Shown piece after piece: positions 1 to 5,728 of a stretch of 5,868 bases of DNA. The position numbers and the translations under genes are program-made. Below the pieces are notes generated by a model. The model made no database searches, was not told the DNA's origin, and worked only from the letters and a program-made list of their open reading frames with translations. Location: assembly GCA_017996675.1 (NCBI GenBank), contig JAGOGN010000101.1, forward strand, positions 1 through 5,868. Direction: 5' to 3'. Positions within the stretch are counted from its first letter, which is position 1. Every line of letters starts with the position of its first letter. The stretch is from Lachnospiraceae bacterium. Lineage in GTDB: Bacteria; Bacillota_A; Clostridia; Lachnospirales; Lachnospiraceae.

Positions 1-548
1 CACTGGGAGTGATTCGAAAATTTCACACTACCAATCTGACATTATTACAGTGCAATACAGAATATCCAACGCCCTATAGTGACGTCAATTTGAGAGCAAT
101 GAAAACAATGCAGGAAGAATTCCGCGTACCAGTTGGATACTCTGATCATACACAAGGGATTGCCATGTCCTTGGCAGCAGTTGCACTTGGTGCACAGGTA
201 ATTGAAAAGCATTTTACATTAGATCGACAAATGGAAGGACCAGATCATAAAGCGAGTTTAATTCCAGAGGAATTAGAAGAGTTGGTAATGGGGATTCGAC
301 AGATCGAACTAGGACTTGGAAGTGGAATAAAGATACCTTCGGAATCGGAGAAAAAGAATATCACTGCTGCAAGAAAGAGCATTGTTGCAGGGAAAGATAT
401 ACACAAGGGAGAACTTTTTAGCGTGGATAACCTTGCGGTAAAAAGGCCTGGTAGTGGATTATCACCCATGAAATGGAATCAGGTCCTTGGGCAAAGAGCA
501 AATCGGGATTATAAAGCAGATGAACTTCTGGATGATATTATTGAATAA
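1..548 (+). CDS. neuB: Nonulosonic acid synthase, NeuB/LegI type (3' part, 5' end outside window)
   Basis: The enzyme condenses phosphoenolpyruvate with an N-acetylated hexosamine (ManNAc, or its 2,4-diacetamido-6-deoxy analogue) to give sialic or legionaminic acid in the cytosol. The frame is open from the left edge (first full codon at 3) and ends with TAA at 546-548. About 180 C-terminal residues are present, roughly half of the usual 335-350. The GTG at 9 is not a true start because the rest of the TIM barrel is missing. Visible marks are TEYP, GYSDHT and EKHF. The histidines of the last two are 21 residues apart, like the Mn-binding His215/His236 of Neisseria NeuB. GPDHKASL follows, which fits NeuB/LegI better than PseI. 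The end is an antifreeze-like SAF domain with AARKS, carrying the substrate-binding Arg, and KRPGSGLSP. It is followed 11 bases later by the E1-like gene. Family is clear; NeuB and LegI cannot be separated here. Confidence 0.93.
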   Translation, partial: LGVIRKFHTTNLTLLQCNTEYPTPYSDVNLRAMKTMQEEFRVPVGYSDHTQGIAMSLAAVALGAQVIEKHFTLDRQMEGPDHKASLIPEELEELVMGIRQIELGLGSGIKIPSESEKKNITAARKSIVAGKDIHKGELFSVDNLAVKRPGSGLSPMKWNQVLGQRANRDYKADELLDDIIE

Positions 549-559
549 GAGGGACAGTT

Positions 560-1867
560 ATGGAAAAGCAGGAAATATTGGATCAAGTTAAAGTATATTA
601 TCAGGAAAATCACATTGGAAAACCATATGAAAAAGGAGATCGCATTTCCTATGGTGGCCGTGTTTACGATGAAGAAGAATTATGCAATCTGGTGGACGCT
701 TCTTTAGATTTCTGGTTAACAGCTGGAAAGTACACAACAGAATTTGAGCAAAAATGTGCCGCATTTTTAGGAGTTTCGCACTGTGCACTTGTAAATTCTG
801 GTTCCTCTGCAAATCTACTAGCTTTTTCGGCATTAACATCTCCGTTGTTAAATGAACGCAGGTTAATGCCGAAAGATGAAGTCATAACAGTGGCGGCAGC
901 TTTTCCGACTACAGTAGCACCAATTATCCAAAATGGGTGTGTGCCCGTGTTTGTAGATGTTACAATGGAGCAATATAATATCGATTGCTCTTTATTGGAA
1001 CAAGCGAGAACGTCAAAGACAAAAGCTGTTTTTTTAGCTCACACATTAGGAAATCCATTTGATATACAGGCGGTAGCTGATTTTTGCAGACAACATAATT
1101 TATGGTTAATTGAAGATAATTGTGATGCCTTTGGAACTGAATACTGGTATAATAATGAACAAAGAAGATCTGGTTCAGTCGGCGATATTTCTACGCTTAG
1201 CTTTTACCCAGCGCATCACATTACAATGGGTGAAGGGGGTGCAGTGTGCACCAGTTCGCCATTACTAAACCAAATTATTCGGTCTATGAGAGACTGGGGC
1301 AGGGACTGTACCTGCACAGGAGGAGCGGACAACTGTTGTGGACATCGATTTGAGGGTCAGTACGGAACATTGCCTGTTGGATATGATCATAAATATGTTT
1401 ATTCACATTTGGGTTATAACTTAAAAGCAACTGATTTACAGGCAGCAATTGGCGTAGCACAATTAAAAAAAGCAGAGCGGTTTATCGAATCTAGAAGAGA
1501 AAACTGGGACTATTTATATAAAGAACTGGAATGTTTACAAGATCAACTGATTTTACCAAGACCTTTAGAAAATTCGAACCCATCCTGGTTTGGATTTTTA
1601 ATTACGGTAAAAGGTGACCGTAAACATTACGTAGATCTATTAGAAAAAAATCAGATTCAGACAAGAAATTTATTTGCAGGTAATATTACAAGACATCCTT
1701 GCTTTCAGAGTTTAACAGAAGGAGAAGATTATCGGGTTGCATCAGATTTGTCAAATACGGACAGAATTATGAATCAATCTTTTTGGATTGGAGTGTATCC
1801 AAAAATGAATCAGCAAATGTTAGATGAAATGATCGATTGTATCAAGGAAGCTGCAAGAGTGCAGTAA
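560..1867 (+). CDS. rfbH: RfbH/E1-type PMP- and [2Fe-2S]-dependent sugar 3-dehydratase
   Basis: This 435-aa protein has the DegT/DnrJ/EryC1/StrS aminotransferase fold but is predicted to be a dehydratase. In the motif SFYPAHHITMGEGG (214-227), His219 sits where PLP-binding family members have lysine. This is the hallmark of E1 (CDP-4-dehydro-6-deoxyglucose 3-dehydratase), which removes the C3 hydroxyl using PMP. All four E1 iron-sulfur cysteines have counterparts: Cys188 (EDNCDAFG) and Cys250, Cys252 and Cys260 (C-X-C-X7-C after RDWGRD). The first spacer is 61 residues; I recall 57 for Yersinia E1. NSGSSANL (79-86) is the phosphate-binding region of the fold. The known pathway leads to 3,6-dideoxyhexoses and needs an E3 reductase plus RfbF and RfbG, none of which is in this window. 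The start at 560 follows AGAGGGA. Lying between neuB and neuC is unusual. The cysteines argue against ColD and His219 argues against LegC. The substrate is not shown by sequence. Confidence 0.9.
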   Translation: MEKQEILDQVKVYYQENHIGKPYEKGDRISYGGRVYDEEELCNLVDASLDFWLTAGKYTTEFEQKCAAFLGVSHCALVNSGSSANLLAFSALTSPLLNERRLMPKDEVITVAAAFPTTVAPIIQNGCVPVFVDVTMEQYNIDCSLLEQARTSKTKAVFLAHTLGNPFDIQAVADFCRQHNLWLIEDNCDAFGTEYWYNNEQRRSGSVGDISTLSFYPAHHITMGEGGAVCTSSPLLNQIIRSMRDWGRDCTCTGGADNCCGHRFEGQYGTLPVGYDHKYVYSHLGYNLKATDLQAAIGVAQLKKAERFIESRRENWDYLYKELECLQDQLILPRPLENSNPSWFGFLITVKGDRKHYVDLLEKNQIQTRNLFAGNITRHPCFQSLTEGEDYRVASDLSNTDRIMNQSFWIGVYPKMNQQMLDEMIDCIKEAARVQ

Positions 1868-1886
1868 GTGAATCGAGGTTGAAAGT

Positions 1887-3053
1887 ATGAAGAAAATTGG
1901 AATTGTTACAACAACCAGAGCTGATTATGGAATTTTAAAACCGCTGATTGTTAAATTAATGGTGGTTCCAAGTTTAGAGGTCTGTCTATTGGTGACGGGG
2001 ACGCATCTGGAGTCGGAGTATGGGGATACCATCAATGAAATTATGGAAGATGGTCTACCAATACATTTTACCTGTCCGATTCTTGATTCTCAGAACGATG
2101 CGTTAGGAATATCGAAAACAGTTGCCAACGGAATCGTTGGGTTTGCTCAACATTTTCAAACGGAAAGAGAAGCAGGCAAACCTTATGACTTGATGATTCT
2201 TTTGGGAGATCGTACTGAGATTTTGGGTATTTGTATTAGCTGTGTAAACGAAAGAATTCCAATTGGCCACCTGCACGGAGGAGAACGTTCCGAAGGAGCG
2301 GTGGATGAACGGATTCGACATGCGGTAACCAAGATGAGTCAATATCATTTTGCAGCCGCGAGGGAATACGGGAAGAGGATCATTCAAATGGGTGAACAGC
2401 CGGAACGTGTTTTTGTTGTGGGCGCATTAGGAATTGAAAATGTAAAAAAAGAAAAATTACTTTCAGAAGCGGAAATAAAAAGATTTCTTGGAATACCTTT
2501 TAAAAGAGAGTATGTGATTGTGACTTTTCACCCAGAAACAATTATAAATGAGGATATTACCCATCAAGTTGAGGGTTTGGTTTCTTTTATCACGAAACAT
2601 GAGGAAATGGATTTTGTGATTACCAGAGCAAATGCAGACCAGGGTGGAAAGCAGCTGAATTTAATATGGGAAAAGCTTGCAGAAAAAGAAGAACATATTC
2701 ATCTATTTTCCTCTTTGGGGATGAAGCGTTATTTAAGTGCAGTAAAATATGCCAGATTCGTTATGGGGAATTCTTCCAGTGGGATTATTGAAGCTCCAGC
2801 ACTTGGATGCAGGGTCTTAGATATTGGAGATCGACAAAAAGGGCGTTTGTGCTCAGCAAGGGTTATTCACACAACTACTAAATTACCTTCCATTGAAGAA
2901 GGATACAGGCAGATTTGTGAGAATCGTATTCCTCAAGATGATCAGCCCTATGGAGATGGTGCAACATCAGACCGTATCGTAACTCAGATTAAGAATATTT
3001 TATGGAGCGATTGGCAAACAACAGAAAAGAATTTCTACGATATTGATTTTTGA
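1887..3053 (+). CDS. neuC: Hydrolysing UDP-N-acetylglucosamine 2-epimerase, NeuC/LegG type
   Basis: The protein is 388 aa, the usual length for NeuC-type enzymes. These invert C2 of an NDP-GlcNAc (or NDP-diacetamidobacillosamine) and release the nucleotide, giving free ManNAc or its 6-deoxy-diacetamido form, the substrate of NeuB. Two Rossmann-like GT-B domains can be followed. The N-terminal one has TTTRADYG (8-15), TGTHLESEYG (37-46), GDRTE (107-111), HLHGGE (128-133) and DERIRHAVTKMS (140-151). The C-terminal one has TFHPET (213-218) and the nucleotide-binding GNSSSGIIEAP (294-304). The acidic residues in GDR, HGGE and DE fit the catalytic Asp/Glu set known for bacterial sialic acid epimerases. 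The ATG at 1887 is preceded by GAGG at 1875-1878. It lies 19 bases after the E1-like gene and 12 before neuA. Whether the substrate is UDP-GlcNAc (NeuC) or the bacillosamine derivative (LegG) cannot be told from motifs. Confidence 0.93.
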   Translation: MKKIGIVTTTRADYGILKPLIVKLMVVPSLEVCLLVTGTHLESEYGDTINEIMEDGLPIHFTCPILDSQNDALGISKTVANGIVGFAQHFQTEREAGKPYDLMILLGDRTEILGICISCVNERIPIGHLHGGERSEGAVDERIRHAVTKMSQYHFAAAREYGKRIIQMGEQPERVFVVGALGIENVKKEKLLSEAEIKRFLGIPFKREYVIVTFHPETIINEDITHQVEGLVSFITKHEEMDFVITRANADQGGKQLNLIWEKLAEKEEHIHLFSSLGMKRYLSAVKYARFVMGNSSSGIIEAPALGCRVLDIGDRQKGRLCSARVIHTTTKLPSIEEGYRQICENRIPQDDQPYGDGATSDRIVTQIKNILWSDWQTTEKNFYDIDF

Positions 3054-3065
3054 TAAGGAGATAAA

Positions 3066-3755
3066 ATGAAAGCAATTGCAATTATTCCAGCAAGAAGTGG
3101 CTCCAAAGGACTTCCGAACAAAAATATTCTGCCATTGGAAGGTAAGCCGATGATGGCCTATACGATTGAAGCCTGTCTGGAATCTGGATGTTTCCAAAGA
3201 GTTCATGTTTCGACAGATAGCGAGGAATATGCTCAGATTGCAATTGAATATGGAGCTGATGTGCCATTTTTACGCGATCCTCTTTTGGCCACTGATCAGG
3301 CAACTACGGAAGATGTTATTTGGGATGTTTTAGAAAAGTATCATGCACTTGGAGAAGAGTTTGAGGTATTTGGAATCATGCAGCCAACTTCGCCATTAAG
3401 AAATGCAATTGATATTCAAAATAGTTTTCAGCTGTTCCAGGAAAAAAATGCGAATTCCATTATTGGCGTTTGCCCAATGGAACATTCACCTCTTTGGAGT
3501 AATCAACTTGGAGAAGCGGATTCGATGTACCATTTTTTAAACGTTCAAACGAATCAGAACAGGCAGCAGTTTGGACAGTACTACCGAATCAATGGAGCGA
3601 TTTATCTGATGCGTATATCGGAATACTCCAGTCATATGGCATTATATGGTGAGAAGAGTTATGCCTATCGGATGCCGAAAGAAAGATCCATCGATATTGA
3701 TGATGAGATGGATCTTGAAATCGCAAAGGTTTTTATGAAATTCAAAAATAGATGA
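3066..3755 (+). CDS. neuA: CMP-nonulosonic acid cytidylyltransferase, NeuA/LegF type
   Basis: This 229-aa protein activates a nonulosonic acid with CTP to the CMP sugar used by glycosyltransferases. It is full length for the single-domain CMP-sialate synthetase family. The N-terminal CTP-binding signature IPARSGSKGLPNKN (7-20) is intact, followed by VSTDSEEYA (48-56), QPTSPLR (106-112), YRINGAIY (173-180) and IDIDDEMDLEIA (209-220). Asp210 and Asp212 are at the place of the metal-binding aspartates near the C terminus of the family. The start codon at 3066 has a strong AAGGAG at 3055-3060 with a 5-base gap, and follows the neuC stop (TGA 3051-3053) by 12 bases, so the two are probably transcribed and translated together. 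There is no C-terminal esterase domain as in some NeuA proteins. Neu5Ac, legionaminic acid or a related acid could be the substrate; the presence of NeuC and NeuB-type partners makes a pseudaminic (PseF) role less likely. Confidence 0.93.
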   Translation: MKAIAIIPARSGSKGLPNKNILPLEGKPMMAYTIEACLESGCFQRVHVSTDSEEYAQIAIEYGADVPFLRDPLLATDQATTEDVIWDVLEKYHALGEEFEVFGIMQPTSPLRNAIDIQNSFQLFQEKNANSIIGVCPMEHSPLWSNQLGEADSMYHFLNVQTNQNRQQFGQYYRINGAIYLMRISEYSSHMALYGEKSYAYRMPKERSIDIDDEMDLEIAKVFMKFKNR

Positions 3756-3775
3756 AAAAAGAAAGAGGTTGAGTG

Positions 3776-4150
3776 ATGGAAGATTTGAGAGAGCAACAAA
3801 AGGAAGCGTTACTTACTGCAAGAGATTACATTGGAAAATTACTAGATGCGGTTGATGTGGTTGGCGTAGAATTATCTGGAGAAGAGCAGGAAGACACGAA
3901 AGAATATTTGGATACGATTCTGAAGGGCGTAAATTGGACAATTGAAGTTTTGAAACGAACAATTGATTATGTGAATGAAAATGAAGAATTGATTCAGAAA
4001 GAATCTGTGAATGACAGAATGTTACATTTTTCATCTGTTTATGAAAGTAGCAATCGTCAAGCGTTGAACGAGGCATTGCAGAGTGACGTTAAGACCTATT
4101 TATCTGAATTTATGTTTGCGATTGATACACGAAATAGTTATACATCTTAA
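3776..4150 (+). CDS. Small acidic helical protein of unknown function
   Basis: I do not recognise this gene. It would encode 124 aa from ATG 3776; an in-frame GTG at 3773 would add one residue. I prefer the ATG because AGAGG at 3764-3768 then has a 7-base gap instead of 4. The protein is strongly acidic (about 26 Asp/Glu against 13 Lys/Arg), rich in helix-favouring residues, and has no signal peptide or membrane segment, so it is probably cytosolic. Two helical parts are suggested (about 1-30 and 36-78), with a less charged C-terminal part ending in SYTS. It lies 20 bases after neuA, so it is likely the last gene of the run, and converges on the FliD-like gene. Small acidic helical proteins beside flagellar export substrates are often chaperones (FliS, FliT, FlgN types), so a chaperone role is possible, but no motif of those families is visible and this is a guess. 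Confidence 0.75.
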   Translation: MEDLREQQKEALLTARDYIGKLLDAVDVVGVELSGEEQEDTKEYLDTILKGVNWTIEVLKRTIDYVNENEELIQKESVNDRMLHFSSVYESSNRQALNEALQSDVKTYLSEFMFAIDTRNSYTS

Positions 4151-4162
4151 TCAAAAAAAAAT

Positions 4163-4200
4163 AAGCGATTTAAAATGAGTAATATCATTTTAAATCGCTT
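4163..4200 (-). terminator. Intrinsic terminator of the FliD-like gene
   Basis: A perfect 16-bp inverted repeat (AAGCGATTTAAAATGA at 4163-4178 and its complement at 4185-4200) encloses a 6-base loop. Read on the minus strand the stem is followed by an A and a run of nine T (complement of 4153-4161), which makes a classic rho-independent terminator for the FliD-like gene. Its stem begins inside the TAA stop codon (4199-4201). For the plus-strand operon the hairpin is followed by AACACTGTC, with no T run beyond the closing CTT, so termination in that direction should be weaker. The stem has few GC pairs (GCG/CGC near the base). Confidence 0.88.
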
Positions 4201-5506
4201 AACACTGTCTGTCTAACATGAGTCCTGCATACATACTGGATGCATATGGGGCATTAAAGTTACGGCCTGGGTTTTTATAAGCTACAATGGTCTTGTGTAC
4301 GTAATCGATTGGATTTAAAGACATCTTGGCGGCTTTGGCAACCAAAGAGTTTTTAAATTCGCCAAGGGTTTGAAACATCTGATCCGAATCTGTCGCAGTA
4401 ATTGCATCCGCAAGAAGATTGTGATCAATCGCTAACTGTCCATTGTCGGATTTGGAGATACCATAAGATTCCAAACGATTTCCGTAATAATTCATGATTG
4501 CGTTCATTTCATGGGACAATTTTCCTGTTCCGCGATGTGTTCCATCATATTTATGAGCGATAGAAACCACCTGATTAAATGCATCGGTTAATTTCATTAC
4601 GTTTTCTGTGATGGCGTCAACGTCGTTCTTAAAACCAATACTGATTGGTTCATTTTCTGGACTGATCTGATTTAATGTAACATCAAAGACTTTATTAATA
4701 GTAAAGTTATTTGATTGAGAGGAACGTGTAGTTCCGTTAAGCATGAACATGGAATTGGACGCTTTTTGAAAAGTTTGGTCAAAACCGTATACTTTCATTG
4801 CAGTAACAGATGGGCGATCACTTTCCGGTTCAATTTGGAAACGGAATTGTTCATCCTCTGAAAGTCCAGTTTCAGATGAAGTAAATTGAAGAGCTATATT
4901 ATTTTGTTCATCTGTTATGATATCAGCCTGAACACCTACATTAGCTGTGTTAACCAATCGCTTGATTTTATCAAAAATGGTTTCGTTTGTGTCGTTTTCA
5001 TAAACAGTGTATTGAAATTCGTAAGTTGTATCATTGTTTTCGTAATCAAAAACATAGCGCTCTGGATCAATACTCCTTGTATTTGCTGGTACGAAGTTAC
5101 TTTGATTAATTTGGGTAGATGCCAGCTTTGATACTTCTAGTTCGAAGGAAGTGTGCAGGTTGGTATCATCATCTGATGAACCTACAAAGGAAACACGAAC
5201 AGCATCTTCGTTGGAAGATGCGGCAACTTTTTTCTTGAATGCACCATCTAAAGGTTGATTGGGTACGCTTAGGGAAGCAGTAGTTTTTGCAAGATTGCGT
5301 GCACTTTCTTTTACATCGATTGCAAACTGCTGTGTATCATCCTGTGCGATCTCTGTCAGTTTATAGAGTGGAGATTCTTTATTAATTTTAACGATGTTGT
5401 TGTATACTGAGCGCAATTCGCTCTTCTTATGCGTATCATAGCGATTCACATTCGAATGGCCATAGTTGCTTAGATAGTAGTTAAAGATTGTATCGATTGC
5501 TGCCAA
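4199..5506 (-). CDS. Divergent FliD-like (flagellar hook-associated protein 2 family) protein
   Basis: The 435-aa product resembles FliD, the secreted cap that helps flagellin fold at the filament tip. FliD-like stretches run in family order: FELEVSKLASTQ (121-132), TIFDKIKRLVNTANVGVQA then a ...LQFTSSETG strand (176-214), NSMFMLNGT...NNFTI (251-270), DVTLNQ and DAFNQVVS (275-315), and LESYGISKSDNGQLAID (345-361), like the LxxxGIxxxxdGxLxxD signature of the FliD C-terminal domain. The usual N-terminal SGLD-type sequence and the long C-terminal coiled coil are not seen. Instead the protein ends in a tail with DYVHKTIVAYKNPGRNF (401-417) and a terminal Cys. There is no cleavable signal peptide, as expected for export through the flagellar apparatus. 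The start is TTG at 5506-5504, chosen because AGGAGG lies 9 bases before it and no in-frame ATG is nearby. It has its own promoter and terminator. A minor cap paralogue or other filament-associated protein is possible. Confidence 0.75.
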   Translation of the reverse strand: MAAIDTIFNYYLSNYGHSNVNRYDTHKKSELRSVYNNIVKINKESPLYKLTEIAQDDTQQFAIDVKESARNLAKTTASLSVPNQPLDGAFKKKVAASSNEDAVRVSFVGSSDDDTNLHTSFELEVSKLASTQINQSNFVPANTRSIDPERYVFDYENNDTTYEFQYTVYENDTNETIFDKIKRLVNTANVGVQADIITDEQNNIALQFTSSETGLSEDEQFRFQIEPESDRPSVTAMKVYGFDQTFQKASNSMFMLNGTTRSSQSNNFTINKVFDVTLNQISPENEPISIGFKNDVDAITENVMKLTDAFNQVVSIAHKYDGTHRGTGKLSHEMNAIMNYYGNRLESYGISKSDNGQLAIDHNLLADAITATDSDQMFQTLGEFKNSLVAKAAKMSLNPIDYVHKTIVAYKNPGRNFNAPYASSMYAGLMLDRQC

Positions 5507-5511
5507 AGAGA

Positions 5512-5523
5512 TCCCCCTCCTTT
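5512..5523 (-). promoter_or_regulatory. Strong Shine-Dalgarno site that fixes a TTG start
   Basis: Read on the minus strand the sequence is AAAGGAGGGGGA, with AGGAGG (complement of 5516-5521) 9 bases before the TTG at 5506-5504. An ATG at 5526-5524 lies within the same leader but is out of frame with the FliD-like protein and has no suitable ribosome site. The site carries two GGA triplets (complement of 5518-5520 and 5512-5514), which matters for the possible CsrA control described beside it. Confidence 0.8.
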
Positions 5524-5534
5524 CATCCTTGAAA
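5521..5534 (-). promoter_or_regulatory. Putative CsrA-binding hairpin in the leader of the FliD-like gene
   Basis: On the minus strand the leader contains TTTCAAGGATGAAA, a 4-bp stem (TTTC/GAAA) that shows AAGGAT in its loop. CAAGGATG matches the core of the known CsrA/RsmE SELEX consensus RUACARGGAUGU, and a GGA in a hairpin loop is the preferred presentation. A second GGA lies 8 bases further on inside the Shine-Dalgarno sequence, as in the two-site hag leader of Bacillus subtilis, where CsrA blocks ribosome binding and FliW relieves it. No csrA or fliW gene is in the window, so the regulator is inferred. The short stem is weak by itself. Confidence 0.5.
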
Positions 5535-5537
5535 TCG

Positions 5538-5557
5538 CGGATGTTACTAATTATCCG
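5538..5557 (-). repeat. Small inverted repeat in the leader of the FliD-like gene
   Basis: CGGAT at 5538-5542 and ATCCG at 5553-5557 can form a 5-bp stem with a 10-base loop in the leader RNA, extendable by a G-U and a C-G pair. It lies directly 5' of the CsrA-like hairpin. It could affect leader folding, but a stem this short can arise by chance, and it has no T run that would make it a terminator. Confidence 0.35.
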
Positions 5558-5589
5558 TGTGGGTAGAATAAATCCATTTATACATTTAT

Positions 5590-5618
5590 ATTATACAATG
5601 TATATCGGTGACTGTCAC
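5590..5618 (-). promoter_or_regulatory. Sigma-A-like promoter overlapping the sigma-28 promoter
   Basis: On the minus strand GTGACA (complement of 5613-5618) and a perfect TATAAT (complement of 5590-5595) are spaced by 17 bases. GTGACA differs from TTGACA by one base. Its -35 lies inside the sigma-28 spacer and its -10 just downstream of the sigma-28 -10, so the two polymerases could not bind at the same time. It would give a start near 5583. The area is AT-rich, so a chance TATAAT is possible, but the match at both boxes with ideal spacing is good. Confidence 0.5.
5592..5618. repeat. Two adjacent short palindromes across the FliD-like promoters (possible operators)
   Basis: TATACA-A-TGTATA (5592-5604) is a perfect 6-1-6 palindrome and GTGAC-T-GTCAC (5608-5618) a perfect 5-1-5 palindrome, separated by three bases. 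The first covers most of the sigma-A -10 and the last bases of the sigma-28 -10. The second covers the sigma-A -35 and part of the sigma-28 spacer. Such positions suit a dimeric repressor. I cannot assign a regulator family, and the first palindrome is AT-rich enough to be a side effect of promoter composition. Confidence 0.35.
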
Positions 5619-5628
5619 TATAAATTTA
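5602..5628 (-). promoter_or_regulatory. Sigma-28 (SigD/FliA-type) flagellar promoter
   Basis: On the minus strand TAAA (complement of 5625-5628) is followed after 16 bases by CCGATAT (complement of 5602-5608). This equals the Bacillus subtilis SigD consensus, TAAA, about 15-16 bases, then (G)CCGATAT, except for A instead of G just before CCGATAT. Transcription would start near 5594-5595 and give a leader of about 88 bases before the TTG of the FliD-like gene. Sigma-28 reads late flagellar genes after hook completion, so the promoter independently supports a flagellar role for the gene. Confidence 0.82.
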
Positions 5629-5669
5629 CATTAATATAAGAAAAGTTATAAAAAATAGATAGAAAAGTC

Positions 5670-5698
5670 TTGCATTGCTCAATATGTTGTGGTAACAT
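5670..5698 (+). promoter_or_regulatory. Possible upstream sigma-A promoter with extended -10
   Basis: TTGCAT at 5670-5675 (5 of 6 to TTGACA) and TAACAT at 5693-5698 (4 of 6 to TATAAT) are 17 bases apart, with TG one base before the -10. It would start transcription near 5705, about 60 bases before the stronger downstream promoter, and read in the same direction. Confidence 0.4.
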
Positions 5699-5728
5699 GA
5701 TTTGACACATAGACGATTTAAAAAAGAG

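Noticed and set aside
9..548. The first gene as a short complete protein starting at GTG 9
   Set aside because: The frame stays open to the window edge and a NeuB barrel without its N-terminal half would not work; it is a gene cut by the window, not a pseudogene.
588..839. Minus-strand open frame of 83 codons inside the E1-like gene
   Set aside because: It lies fully antisense to a gene with clear catalytic motifs, has no ribosome site that I can see, and its translation shows no domain character.
2103..2387. Minus-strand open frame of 94 codons inside neuC
   Set aside because: It is a shadow of the conserved HGGE/DE region of neuC on the other strand and has no independent support.
4886..5131. 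Plus-strand open frame of 81 codons antisense to the FliD-like gene, with a hydrophobic look
   Set aside because: The hydrophobicity comes from reading AT-rich, Asn/Asp/Glu-rich codons in reverse; no Shine-Dalgarno sequence or promoter was seen.
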